NCBI GenBank assembly: GCA_958448515.1
Contig: CAUDEF010000005.1
Location: 62,001 to 126,000 of the forward strand
Length of the DNA: 64,000 bases
Direction of reading: 5' to 3'
Source: an uncultured Phascolarctobacterium sp.
GTDB lineage: Bacteria > Bacillota > Negativicutes > Acidaminococcales > Acidaminococcaceae
The translations under genes were made by a program, and so were the position numbers. This document shows, in pieces, positions 7,947 to 15,875 of the stretch (position 1 is the stretch's first letter; every line of letters begins with the position of its first letter). The notes beneath the pieces were generated by a model, which worked only from the letters and a program-made list of their open reading frames with translations, made no database searches and had not been told where the DNA came from.

Positions 7947-8705
7947 ATGAGATTTTCCGTAAGTGATTTATTATTTCCGGGATTTCAAAAATATAATATG
8001 CGGCAGTTAAGCAATGATTTTGGCATAGAGTTTTTTTATGAGTTTGGTAAGGATTATTACTGGAGAAAAGAAATTGAGCACTGGGGAAAAAGAGAGCTGT
8101 CCATACATGGTCCGTGTGTGGCTGTAAATCTGGCTGATAAAGACTGCACCAACTACAGCAGAATTTTTGAAAAAACTTTTGCTTATGCTCAGAAAGCAAA
8201 GGCAAAATTTGTTGTTGTGCATACCAATGAAGAATGGAGCGGAGATAGGGAAAAAGTTCAGTCCGTTGTTATAAAAAGGCTTCGACAGCTTATCAGCCTT
8301 GCCAGAAGTTATGATGTTCAGATTGTTATAGAAAATGTAGGGTTAAGAACAAAAGATAATGTTCTTTTTGATTTAAATGAGTTTATTGCTTTATTCGATG
8401 TCTTTCCGGAGGCGCAGGCTTTGCTTGATACAGGACATGCCCATGTTAACGGATGGGATATAGCTTCTGTGGTTGAGGAGCTTGGACCAAGACTCGTGGC
8501 CTGCCATGTTCACGATAACAGCGGGGAAGGTGATGAACATCTTCCTGTAGGTGAAGGAACTATTGACTGGAAAAAATATTTTGCGGCTGTCAAAAAATTT
8601 GCGCCGCAGTCTACTCAGGTATTGGAATATAGCTGCGGATTCAGTTCGGCAGCTGAAGTTGAAGAGCACATAAAAAAACTTATGCAGCAGTATAAGCTGG
8701 CATAG
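7947..8705 (+). CDS. Sugar phosphate isomerase/epimerase-like TIM barrel protein
   Basis: A 252-residue AP-endonuclease-2 type TIM barrel. Metal-ligand patterns are visible: IENVG at the end of one strand, LLDTGHAHVNG with Asp and two His, and CHVHDNSGEGDEH followed by VGEGTIDW. These match xylose-isomerase-like sugar isomerases and epimerases. ATG 7947 is chosen because GAGGTGAT ends 5 bases before it. The gene overlaps the ATPase stop region and closes the transport operon, so it probably acts on the imported compound or its phosphate. The substrate is not known. Confidence 0.82.
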   Translation: MRFSVSDLLFPGFQKYNMRQLSNDFGIEFFYEFGKDYYWRKEIEHWGKRELSIHGPCVAVNLADKDCTNYSRIFEKTFAYAQKAKAKFVVVHTNEEWSGDREKVQSVVIKRLRQLISLARSYDVQIVIENVGLRTKDNVLFDLNEFIALFDVFPEAQALLDTGHAHVNGWDIASVVEELGPRLVACHVHDNSGEGDEHLPVGEGTIDWKKYFAAVKKFAPQSTQVLEYSCGFSSAAEVEEHIKKLMQQYKLA

Positions 8706-8706
8706 C

Positions 8707-8740
8707 AAAAAGAAGGCATAATTATTTATGCCTTCTTTTT
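8707..8740 (+). terminator. Terminator of the sugar transport operon
   Basis: Stem AAAAAGAAGGCATAA/TTATGCCTTCTTTTT with short loop and further T-rich sequence. Confidence 0.9.
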
Positions 8741-8793
8741 GCTTTTTTTTGTCCCTATGATTTATAATAAAATAAAAAGACATGGAGGTACTT

Positions 8794-10170
8794 ATGAAGA
8801 AGTTGTTGCTTACATTTATTCTGATGTGTTTTTGTATAAATGCAGCGGCGAAGGAGCCTGCCAGCGATATTGAGAAAATAAAGGAAGATTACATAAATTC
8901 GTATTTTATTTCAATTGCTGCAGCTTCCTGTCTGGGAGTGTATCTTCCGGATAAGTCTTCTGAATTTGAGTACCTGCGTGATTATGGCTGGGAAATTATT
9001 GCTCATAAAGAAAAAAATAACAATGTGGAAACAAATTTTTCTTTTGCCCACAGTTATTTTCCTGATATTGAAAAAGACATTTATCTGGTAACTTTCAGAG
9101 GCAGTGCGTCTAAAAAAGACTGGCATATAAATCTGAAAACCTCCAAGCTTGTCTATGATGACAAGGTTATTCCGGCGCAGCTTCCCAGTGATGATAAAAA
9201 TCTTCCATCTGTGCATGAAGGTTTTATTAACTATACTGACAGCGTATTAATGAGTTCTGTAGTAGATGAAAATAAAAAATTGCGGGGTCTGTTTAAAAAA
9301 GTAAGCGAAAATCCCAATACTTATATGATTCTGACAGGACACAGTCTTGGCGGAGCGGTAGCAACTCTTTTGGGAGAACGTCTTGTTGGCTTGGGTATGC
9401 CTGCCGATAAATTCAGAGTAATAACTTTTGGTGCTCCTGCTGTTGGCAATAAGGCGTTTGCAGAACAATTCGGCAGCAGAATTGATTTAGTGCGCATTAC
9501 AAATACTGCTGACCCTGTTCCGGGAAGTCTGCAGACTTTTTTTGGAGGATATCAGCAGTTTGGTTATAATTACAAATATCATCTTTCTCCCAAGATAAGT
9601 GAGAAACAGCATGATATGGCAATGTACTTTGACTACAGCGTAAGCGAATATTTTAAGAATTTCGACAAAGCTGCAGCTGCCGGTATTATCAAAAAACTGC
9701 CTGAACGCAAAATAACAGAAGGTGTCCCGCTGGTAGCTTTGTGGATTATCAGTTCTCCGGAAATAGACAAGCTGAAGTATATACCGGATATTAAACGGCT
9801 GCTGGTTAATGAAATGAAAATGTCCATGCCCTCTTATGCTGTTATGAATAATCCTACGGATATTGATAAAATGCCTCCTTCAAAAGAGCTGATGACAAGA
9901 AGCCGTGAGGCTGGGGCAGAGTATATTTTGATTTGCGGTATAGACGGCAACAAAGTAAATGATCAAAGCTACTGGTATCTTACTTTAAATCAGATGCTGA
10001 TAGATAAAAACGGTCAGTTGCTGGATATGAGCAGTTTTGCCAGAAAAGTAAATCCTGAAGCAGGTAATATTACGGCAGCAGGAGAAAATATTCATGCTGC
10101 AAAAAAAGAACTGATTAAAAAACTTCCGTTTTTACAAACCAGTTATCAGGCTGGAATTTATGGATTTTAG
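8794..10170 (+). CDS. Secreted lipase, class 3 (alpha/beta hydrolase)
   Basis: A 458-residue protein with an N-terminal signal peptide ending near CINAAAKEP. The lipase class 3 core includes LVTFRGSASKKDW (oxyanion region), the nucleophile elbow GHSLGG (Ser about 184), and ITFGAPAVGN followed by the TADPVP segment with the catalytic Asp; a later histidine is in YHLSP. Roughly 170 residues after the lipase core match no family I recognise. ATG 8794 has GGAGG 8 bases upstream, within a longer reading frame from 8782. It would hydrolyse ester bonds of lipids at the cell surface. Confidence 0.85.
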   Translation: MKKLLLTFILMCFCINAAAKEPASDIEKIKEDYINSYFISIAAASCLGVYLPDKSSEFEYLRDYGWEIIAHKEKNNNVETNFSFAHSYFPDIEKDIYLVTFRGSASKKDWHINLKTSKLVYDDKVIPAQLPSDDKNLPSVHEGFINYTDSVLMSSVVDENKKLRGLFKKVSENPNTYMILTGHSLGGAVATLLGERLVGLGMPADKFRVITFGAPAVGNKAFAEQFGSRIDLVRITNTADPVPGSLQTFFGGYQQFGYNYKYHLSPKISEKQHDMAMYFDYSVSEYFKNFDKAAAAGIIKKLPERKITEGVPLVALWIISSPEIDKLKYIPDIKRLLVNEMKMSMPSYAVMNNPTDIDKMPPSKELMTRSREAGAEYILICGIDGNKVNDQSYWYLTLNQMLIDKNGQLLDMSSFARKVNPEAGNITAAGENIHAAKKELIKKLPFLQTSYQAGIYGF

Positions 10171-10182
10171 AGGTGTTTGAAT

Positions 10183-10821
10183 TTGTGTCTGTGCAATCTT
10201 GAAAAAGAATTAGCTGACTGCCGCAGCTGTCATTTGCGTAATGATGCTATTGCTCCTGTAGGCTGGTACGGCAACAGTGAAAGTCCTATAGTGTTTGTTG
10301 GCGAGGGACCCGGCGGTGTGGAAGATGAATACGGCTGTCCTTTGATTGGTCCGTCCGGACAGCTTTTGGATAAAGCTTTGTGGGCTGCAAAAATGACGCG
10401 TGACAGAGTATTGACAACAAATGTTATTAAGTGCAGACCAAAGGGAAACAGAACTCCTGATTTGGCTGAGGCTGATTTTTGTGCTAAAATCTGGCTGGAT
10501 AAAGAACTGGAAATTATAAAGCCTAAGGTTATTGTTGCTCTTGGCAGTGTGGCGCTGCATTACCTTGGCAATGCAGATATGCGTATTACCAGAGACAGAG
10601 GCCAATGGTTTAAGACAAAGCATGGCTTTGACTGCATAGCCACTTATCATCCGGCATTTTTACTGCGCCAGTATGGCAAAAAGCTTATTGAATATAAATG
10701 GGATGTTTTTCACGATCTGGAGAATGCGCGCAATATGGCTCAGAGTCTGGCACCGGATTATAATTTTATGTCGGAAGAAAAAGTTGATTTGTTTAAATTA
10801 TTTTCCAAACGCATTAAATGA
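10183..10821 (+). CDS. Uracil-DNA glycosylase, Fe-S family (type 4/5-like)
   Basis: A 212-residue glycosylase that removes uracil from DNA in base-excision repair. The [4Fe-4S] cysteines are recognisable: CRSCHLR near the start and KCRP plus DFCAK in the middle. GEGPGGVEDEYG is the uracil-binding active-site loop and TYHPAFLLR is the second motif. The most likely start is TTG at 10183, placed 7 bases after AGGTG; the TTG at 10177 is too close. The gene follows the lipase stop by 12 bases. Confidence 0.88.
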   Translation: MCLCNLEKELADCRSCHLRNDAIAPVGWYGNSESPIVFVGEGPGGVEDEYGCPLIGPSGQLLDKALWAAKMTRDRVLTTNVIKCRPKGNRTPDLAEADFCAKIWLDKELEIIKPKVIVALGSVALHYLGNADMRITRDRGQWFKTKHGFDCIATYHPAFLLRQYGKKLIEYKWDVFHDLENARNMAQSLAPDYNFMSEEKVDLFKLFSKRIK

Positions 10822-10844
10822 TAGTCTAAAATGTGCAAATGTTA

Positions 10845-10880
10845 TATAATCATATTGTAATAGCAAATTTTTTGTTATTA
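10845..10880 (+). promoter_or_regulatory. -10 element and candidate redox operator upstream of desulfoferrodoxin
   Basis: TATAAT at 10845-10850 is followed by an inverted repeat TAATAGCAAA / TTTGTTATTA (10858-10880, 3-base centre, one imperfect pair). The position, just after the -10, fits a repressor site. No -35 match is clear. Confidence 0.4.
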
Positions 10881-10907
10881 ATAAATATTTGATTAGAGGT
10901 GGAGAAA

Positions 10908-11288
10908 ATGGCTGAAAGAAAATTCTTTATCTGTAAGCATTGTGGTAATATTGTTGGTATGGTTTTTGATGCTAAAGTACCTATGATGTGCTGCGGCGAA
11001 AAAATGGTTGAATTAGTTCCCAATACTCAGGATGCTTCTCAGGAAAAACATGTTCCTGTTGTAACTGTTGAAGGCGATGTTGTAACTGTAAAAGTTGGCA
11101 GTGTTGCTCATCCCATGACTGAAGAACATCTTATCAACTGGATTTATCTGGAAACAGAAAAAGGCGGACAGCGTAAAGTTCTGCATGCAGGTGAAGCTCC
11201 GGAAGCTAAGTTTGCACTGGTAGAAGATAAAGCTGTTGCAGCTTATGCTTACTGCAATCTGCATGGCTTGTGGGTAGCTAAAATCTAA
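10908..11288 (+). CDS. dfx: Desulfoferrodoxin (superoxide reductase)
   Basis: A 126-residue cytosolic iron protein that reduces superoxide to peroxide without making oxygen, typical of anaerobes. Center I ligands are present as CKHCG and the adjacent pair in MCCG. Center II ligands are visible: His in EKHVP, His in VAHPM and TEEHL, and the Cys/His pair in YCNLHGLW. It is therefore the two-centre form. ATG 10908 has GAGGTGGAG directly upstream. The rubredoxin-fused flavin reductase at 31477 could serve as an electron donor, but they are not linked in the genome. Confidence 0.95.
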   Translation: MAERKFFICKHCGNIVGMVFDAKVPMMCCGEKMVELVPNTQDASQEKHVPVVTVEGDVVTVKVGSVAHPMTEEHLINWIYLETEKGGQRKVLHAGEAPEAKFALVEDKAVAAYAYCNLHGLWVAKI

Positions 11289-11307
11289 AAAGATTTTATA
11301 AATAAAA

Positions 11308-11343
11308 AAAGGCTGGAAAGTTAAATACTTTCCAGTCTTTTTT
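11308..11343. terminator. Bidirectional terminator between dfx and the ABC-F gene
   Basis: Stem AAAGGCTGGAAAG/CTTTCCAGTCTTT with A and T tracts on the two sides, serving converging genes. Confidence 0.85.
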
Positions 11344-11344
11344 A

Positions 11345-12901
11345 TTAAATAATTTTAGTTGTCCAGTCTTCAATATTCCACACTTTATCAACCCAATCTT
11401 CGTAAAAGTCGGGTTCGTGAGAAACCAGAAGAACGCTGCCTTTAAATTCCTTAATTGCTTTTTTCAGTTCTTCTTTGGCGTCCACATCAAGATGGTTGGT
11501 AGGTTCGTCCAGAACCAGCCAGTTAATATCTTTAAGCATTAGTTTGCACAGTCTTACTTTAGCTGCTTCACCGCCACTTAAAACAAAAACTTTGCTGGTA
11601 ATGTGGTCGTTACTTAAACCGCAGGCTGCAAGTGCAGCTCTTACTTCATAGTTAGTCAGACCGGGATATTCGTTCCATACGTCTTCTAAAGCAGTATTTT
11701 CATTTTTGGTACGTTCTTCCTGTTCAAAATATCCGGGTTCCAAAAATTCTCCCAGTTCAACGCTTCCGCTTACAGGGGGAATGATACCTAAAATAGTTTT
11801 CAGCAGGGTTGTTTTGCCTAAACCATTAACGCCGCGTATAGCAATTTTTTGTCCGCGTTCAAGATTGAATGTTACAGGTCTTGTGAGAGGAGTATCATAT
11901 CCTAAAACAAGATCCTTGGCTTCAACTATGAAGCGGCTGGGAGTACGTGCCTCGCGAAATTTAAAATTAGGTTTAATTTTTTCGCGGGGTTTCTCAATCA
12001 TTTCCATTTTGTCTAATTTGCGCTGACGGCTTTTTGCCATATTGGTAGTCGCAACACGGGCTTTATTGCGGGCAATAAAGTCTTCCAGCTTGGCAACTTC
12101 CTGCTGCTGACGCTCGTAAGCACTTTCTTTTTGCGCTTTATAAATAGCATACATTTCCTGGAATTTATCGTAATTACCGGTATAACGGGTAAGCTCGCAG
12201 TTTTCCAGATGGTAGATAACGTTGACAACCTGATTTAAGAAGGCAATATCGTGGGATATAAGAATGAAAGCATGCTCATAATTCTGTAAAAATTTGGTCA
12301 GCCATTCAATATGTTCTACGTCAAGATAGTTTGTAGGTTCGTCTAATAACAAAATAGAAGAGTTTTGCAAAAGCAGCTTAGTCAGCAGTACTTTACTGCG
12401 CTGACCACCGGAAAGCTCTGCAACATCCCTGTCAAGGCCAATGCTGCCAAGACCAAGTCCATTAGCAACTTCTTCGATTTTGCTGTCTAAAGCGTAAAAT
12501 CCGCTGTGCTCAAGTTCAGTCTGTATTTCGCCGACGGTATTCATCATCTTATCAAGCTCTTCAGGAGTTGCATCGCCCATTTTGTCGTATAAATCAAGCA
12601 TTTGCTGTTCCATGGCATACATATCGTTAAAAGCAGTACGGAGAACTTCACGAATAGTCATGCCTTTTTCCAGCGTGCTTTGCTGATCAAGATAGCCTAC
12701 AGTAACTTTACCGGGCCATTCTACCTTACCTTCATCGGGCTGAAGATGACCTGTTACAATATTTAAAAATGTTGATTTACCTTCACCATTAGCACCAACA
12801 AGGCCAACATGTTCGCCTCGAAGGAGTTTAAATGATACATTTTCTAAAATCTGGCGTCCGCCAAAAGAGTGAGAAACATTTGTGACATTCAGATAACTCA
12901 T
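11345..12901 (-). CDS. ABC-F family ATPase
   Basis: A 518-residue soluble protein with two ABC domains in one chain and no membrane segments. Domain 1 has GANGEGKST (Walker A), LSGGQRSKV and LLLDEPTNYLD; domain 2 has GVNGLGKTT, LSGGEAAKV and LVLDEPTNHLD. A charged, coiled linker (about residues 240-300) joins them, as in ribosome-binding ABC-F factors such as YbiT/YkpA. Such proteins bind the ribosomal E site; some give antibiotic resistance, but nothing here shows resistance. It is convergent with dfx and has its own promoter region at 12902-13033. Confidence 0.9.
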   Translation of the reverse strand: MSYLNVTNVSHSFGGRQILENVSFKLLRGEHVGLVGANGEGKSTFLNIVTGHLQPDEGKVEWPGKVTVGYLDQQSTLEKGMTIREVLRTAFNDMYAMEQQMLDLYDKMGDATPEELDKMMNTVGEIQTELEHSGFYALDSKIEEVANGLGLGSIGLDRDVAELSGGQRSKVLLTKLLLQNSSILLLDEPTNYLDVEHIEWLTKFLQNYEHAFILISHDIAFLNQVVNVIYHLENCELTRYTGNYDKFQEMYAIYKAQKESAYERQQQEVAKLEDFIARNKARVATTNMAKSRQRKLDKMEMIEKPREKIKPNFKFREARTPSRFIVEAKDLVLGYDTPLTRPVTFNLERGQKIAIRGVNGLGKTTLLKTILGIIPPVSGSVELGEFLEPGYFEQEERTKNENTALEDVWNEYPGLTNYEVRAALAACGLSNDHITSKVFVLSGGEAAKVRLCKLMLKDINWLVLDEPTNHLDVDAKEELKKAIKEFKGSVLLVSHEPDFYEDWVDKVWNIEDWTTKII

Positions 12902-13033
12902 TTTTTACCTCATAAATTTAATATATATAAGTAATTTTATTATGCGGCTGTAGTTTTGTAAAGATTGCAGGGAATTTTTTGTTTATGTAGAATAACAAAA
13001 CAGGAAATATAAAAATAAGAAAAAGGTGATTAT

Positions 13034-13504
13034 ATGCTGAGTGGAAATGTAAAAGATATTGAAAATATTGCGCCATATCTGGAAGAAAGATTAAAAAAGG
13101 CTTTAGAGTATATTCAGAAAACAGATTTTTCCGTAATGGAAAATGGTGAATATGAAATAGATGGAAGAAATATTTTTGTAAGAATTAATACTTACGAAAC
13201 TGAAGCAAAGGAAACAAAAAGACCTGAAAGTCATAATAAATATATTGACGTGCAATTTTTAGGTTATGGCACTGAAGCTATCTGGTACATTTCTAAAAAT
13301 GAAGAACAGAAAATAGTTGAAGACAGAGCGGAAAGTGATGATTTATTATTTTATGAAGATGCTGGGGAGAAAAACTGTGTTGCTTTAGGTGCAGGCGATT
13401 TTGCGGTATTCTTTCCATGGGAGCTGCATCGTCCTGGATGCATGATTGAAGGTTCTGAAAAAGTACAGAAAATAGTAGTAAAAGTGTTGGCTGAAAAAAA
13501 ATAA
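13034..13504 (+). CDS. YhcH/YjgK/YiaL family protein (DUF386)
   Basis: A 156-residue single-domain beta-barrel protein. Conserved family segments include SHNKYIDVQF, FAVFFPWELHRPG and the terminal KIVVKV. The His and Glu residues in ESHNKYID and in PWELH fit the proposed metal site. Family members have been linked to sugar-acid or sialic acid use and to biofilm control (TabA), but the reaction is not settled. It stands alone with AAAGGTGAT before its ATG and is followed by the tRNA promoter. Confidence 0.85.
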   Translation: MLSGNVKDIENIAPYLEERLKKALEYIQKTDFSVMENGEYEIDGRNIFVRINTYETEAKETKRPESHNKYIDVQFLGYGTEAIWYISKNEEQKIVEDRAESDDLLFYEDAGEKNCVALGAGDFAVFFPWELHRPGCMIEGSEKVQKIVVKVLAEKK

Positions 13505-13524
13505 AAAAATTTTTCAAAAAAGTG

Positions 13525-13553
13525 TTGACATAATCATCAGGAATGTATATAAT
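13525..13553 (+). promoter_or_regulatory. Consensus promoter of the tRNA operon
   Basis: TTGACA at 13525-13530 and TATAAT at 13548-13553 with the ideal 17-base spacer. It lies 40 bases before tRNA-Asn. Confidence 0.9.
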
Positions 13554-13592
13554 AGCATTCGTGAGGTTGAGAGATACAAAACATCACAAAAT

Positions 13593-13668
13593 TCCCCGAT
13601 AGTTCAGCCGGTAGAACACCTGACTGTTAATCAGGGCGTCGTAGGTTCGAGTCCTACTCGGGGAGCCA
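13593..13668 (+). tRNA. tRNA-Asn (GTT)
   Basis: 76 bases with CCA encoded. Acceptor stem TCCCCGA/TCGGGGA, anticodon stem CCTGA/TCAGG, loop with GTT at 13626-13628, and a normal TTCGAGT T-loop. First of three tandem tRNAs under one promoter. Confidence 0.97.
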
Positions 13669-13670
13669 AT

Positions 13671-13745
13671 GGCCGGTTGGTCAAGCGGTTAAGACACCGC
13701 CCTTTCACGGCGGTATCAGGGGTTCGATTCCCCTACCGGTCACCA
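13671..13745 (+). tRNA. tRNA-Glu (TTC)
   Basis: 75 bases with CCA encoded. Acceptor stem GGCCGGT/ACCGGTC with one G-T pair, anticodon stem CCGCC/GGCGG, anticodon TTC at 13704-13706. Two bases after tRNA-Asn. Confidence 0.97.
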
Positions 13746-13751
13746 TAATAC

Positions 13752-13827
13752 GGGCGCTTAGCTCAGCTGGGAGAGCGTCTGCCTTACAAGCAGAATGTCA
13801 GCGGTTCGATTCCGTTAGCGCCCACCA
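13752..13827 (+). tRNA. tRNA-Val (TAC)
   Basis: 76 bases with CCA encoded. Acceptor stem GGGCGCT/AGCGCCC, anticodon stem TCTGC/GCAGA, anticodon TAC. Last of the tandem array. Confidence 0.97.
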
Positions 13828-13834
13828 TGAAATC

Positions 13835-13866
13835 AAGGCACTTCTCATATGAGGAGTGCTTTTTTG
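13835..13866 (+). terminator. Terminator of the tRNA operon
   Basis: Stem AAGGCACT..CTC/GAG..AGTGCTT with central ATAT loop and T run. Confidence 0.85.
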
Positions 13867-13891
13867 TTTTGTGCAAAAAACATACAAATTA

Positions 13892-13939
13892 TAAAAGCTC
13901 TGGAAAATCTCTTGCAAGTTGATTTTTACCAGAGCTTTT
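13892..13939 (-). terminator. Terminator-like inverted repeat at the end of the HD-GYP gene
   Basis: Arms AAAAGCTCTGG and CCAGAGCTTTT, 11 bp, separated by a 26-base loop. One arm lies within the last codons and the other beyond the stop. The long loop makes it a weaker candidate than the others. Confidence 0.5.
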
Positions 13940-14579
13940 GCATTTTATCATCAGCCTGAGAATCTGTTGTAATACTCTGCTGCGGATCAGGCAGGATTGA
14001 TTCTATGAAGGCTTTCACTATTGTCGGATCAAATTCTATTCCGGCTTTGTTTTTGAGTTCTACAATTGCATCAGCATGAGTTTTTTGCCAGTGCTGAGTG
14101 CAGGGATTTAAAAAACGATCGTAATAGTTGGCAACTGCAATAATACGTGCGCCGAGAGGAATATTCTGTCCTTTGAGTCTTTTGGGATAACCTTTTCCAT
14201 CCCACTGCTCATGATGAGCGCGTATTATTTCACTAATCTCACCAAATTCCGGCAGGTTTTCCAGCATGCTTGCACCGGCGATGCAGTGCCTTTTGTAAAG
14301 AGTCTGCTCCCTGGCGTTCAGAAAAGGTACCTTATACAAAATCAGATTAGGCACAGAAAGATGTCCTATATCATGCAGCAAGGCAGCTGTTTTTATAGTT
14401 GCCACTTCAGAAGCCGGCAAACCTATTTTTGCGGCAGTGCTTGCAGCATAATTAGCCACCTGCTGGCTGTGCATATACAGTTCTTTATTTTTAGCTTTTA
14501 ATATCCTTAAATAAAAGTCACAGATTTCTTTGGTAGGGTTGCTGTCAATAAAATCAAGACATTGGGGAATTGCTATCAT
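13926..14579 (-). CDS. HD-GYP domain phosphohydrolase
   Basis: A 217-residue soluble protein. The metal-binding HD pair is in LLHDIGHL (about residue 93), followed by HCIAGASML and the HH and GYP signature in HHEQWDGKGYP. This is the full HD-GYP pattern of cyclic di-GMP phosphodiesterases, and the domain is preceded only by a short helical N-terminus with no receiver or sensor domain. Activity on c-di-GMP is inferred from the family. It is alone on the - strand; GGACGGA precedes the ATG. The last 30 residues are polar and non-conserved. Confidence 0.87.
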   Translation of the reverse strand: MIAIPQCLDFIDSNPTKEICDFYLRILKAKNKELYMHSQQVANYAASTAAKIGLPASEVATIKTAALLHDIGHLSVPNLILYKVPFLNAREQTLYKRHCIAGASMLENLPEFGEISEIIRAHHEQWDGKGYPKRLKGQNIPLGARIIAVANYYDRFLNPCTQHWQKTHADAIVELKNKAGIEFDPTIVKAFIESILPDPQQSITTDSQADDKMQKLW

Positions 14580-14647
14580 TTTAAATCCGTCCGTTCATTA
14601 TTAGTGTCAATAGTATATCACTTTATATGAAAATATTAAATACTTGC

Positions 14648-14676
14648 TTGCGTAATTTTTTTTTCGGGTCTATAAT
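14648..14676 (+). promoter_or_regulatory. Promoter of the structured RNA
   Basis: TTGCGT at 14648-14653 and TATAAT at 14671-14676, spacer 17. The expected start, about 14683, coincides with the 5' arm of the closing stem of the RNA. Confidence 0.65.
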
Positions 14677-14683
14677 TATTAAT

Positions 14684-14894
14684 GCAGTTCAGGTCTGTGG
14701 TTGCAAGTCGATGCCAGTTGCAGGCTAAACGATCCACGTAAGCAGTTCAAAGTAACTGTGAGCACGGTGCAGCTTAGGAGTAAGTCCTGCCGCAAAAGCG
14801 AGAGGAGTAGTAGTGGGGAGCAAGAGGCTTAGGAGCGAACCTTCCAGCAGGCGAGTGTGGGGGCGAAGACCAGGTCAGCTGGGCTGCAATTTTT
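14684..14894 (+). ncRNA. Structured non-coding RNA of unassigned class
   Basis: About 204 bases of unusually G-rich sequence in an AT-rich gap, without a reading frame. The 5' end GCAGTTCAG (14684-14692) pairs along its full length with the 3' end CTGGGCTGC (14879-14887), using G-U pairs, and a T run follows. Inside are small hairpins such as CAGTT/AACTG, CGC-AAAA-GCG and AGGA/TCCT, and the word GCTTAGGAG occurs twice. The design (own promoter, 5'-3' closing stem, T run) fits a stand-alone RNA of 6S or raiA-motif size. I see no RNase P, tmRNA, SRP, T-box, lysine or cobalamin signature. It could also be a leader of the downstream transporter genes. Confidence 0.6.
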
Positions 14895-15007
14895 CATAAA
14901 ATTTTGTAAAAAGATACATTTTTATATTGCTGTTTCGTATAAATAGTTATATAATTAATTTAAATTTTATGCAGAAATATTGTTTAAAAAAAGAGAGGGG
15001 TATGTGC

Positions 15008-15778
15008 ATGAGAAAATTATTAATTATGATTATGGCTCTGGTAACAGCTGTAGGTATGCTTACTGCCGGCTGCGGCGGAGATAAGAAAGAAGCTGCAGAA
15101 AAAGTTTTGCGTGTAGGTACTGAACCTACTTTTGCTCCTTTTGAATTCCAGAAAGAAGGCAGCAGTGAATATGCAGGCTTTGATATGGATTTGATTCGTG
15201 CAATCGGCAAACAGATGGGTTATAAAGTAGAAATTCAGAACATGGGTTTTGATGCTCTTATTCCTGCTTTAAATGCCGGTAACATTGATGTCGTGGCTGC
15301 TGGTATGAGTATTACAGAAGAACGTAAGAACGCGGTTACTTTCTCTGATCCGTACTATACTTCCGGTCTTATTGTTATGGTTAACAAAGACAATAACGAA
15401 ATTAAAGGTATTGAAGACCTGAAAGGCAAACGTATTGCCTGCCAGATTGGTACTACCGGTGAAGGCAAAGCAAGAAGCGTTGAAGGTGCTAAGGTAACTG
15501 CTTTTAATACTAACACTGAAGCTGCAATGGAACTCACTAATAATGGTGTTGATGCAGTAATTAATGACAGCCCGGTTGTTGGTTATTATCTGGCTCAGGG
15601 CGGCAACAAAACTGCTAAAACTGTCGGCGAAGTTATGGAAGCAGAACAATATGGTCTTGCTGTGAAAAAAGGCAATGATAAATTAGCTGCTGATATTAAT
15701 AAAGCTTTAGCTGAGCTGAAAAAGAATGGTGAGTACGATAAGATTTACCAAACCTGGTTTGGTGAAGTTAAAAAATAA
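15008..15778 (+). CDS. Amino-acid ABC transporter substrate-binding lipoprotein (first copy)
   Basis: A 256-residue family 3 binding protein. The signal sequence ends in a lipobox LTAGC, so it should be lipid-anchored. LRVGTEPTFAPFEFQ, GFDMDLIRAIGKQMGYKVE and ITEERKNAVTFSDPYY are typical of glutamine/arginine/lysine binding proteins, including the carboxylate-binding Arg. ATG 15008 is preferred because GAGAGGGG ends 7 bases upstream; an ATG at 15002 is too close. A near-copy follows directly. The exact amino acid is not determined. Confidence 0.92.
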   Translation: MRKLLIMIMALVTAVGMLTAGCGGDKKEAAEKVLRVGTEPTFAPFEFQKEGSSEYAGFDMDLIRAIGKQMGYKVEIQNMGFDALIPALNAGNIDVVAAGMSITEERKNAVTFSDPYYTSGLIVMVNKDNNEIKGIEDLKGKRIACQIGTTGEGKARSVEGAKVTAFNTNTEAAMELTNNGVDAVINDSPVVGYYLAQGGNKTAKTVGEVMEAEQYGLAVKKGNDKLAADINKALAELKKNGEYDKIYQTWFGEVKK

Positions 15779-15795
15779 TCTGTCGGTTCTGCTTG

Positions 15796-15830
15796 CGGGG
15801 CACAATGTGGTGAAAATCGCCTGTGCTCCG
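15796..15830 (+). promoter_or_regulatory. Intercistronic stem-loop between the two binding-protein genes
   Basis: Arms CGGGGCACA and TGTGCTCCG with one G-U pair and a 17-base loop. No T run follows directly, so an mRNA-stabilising or processing hairpin is more likely than a strong terminator. Confidence 0.5.
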
Positions 15831-15875
15831 TTATTTATTTATATTTAAATTATTTTTAGAAATGAGGGATTGGTA

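Noticed and set aside
10899..10907. Upstream GTG start for desulfoferrodoxin
   Set aside because: This GTG is part of the ribosome binding site; ATG 10908 gives the standard MAERKFF-type N-terminus.
14684..14894. RNase P RNA, tmRNA or SRP RNA
   Set aside because: The length is too short for RNase P, the ends are not tRNA-like, and the SRP tetraloop hairpin and RNase P core words are missing.
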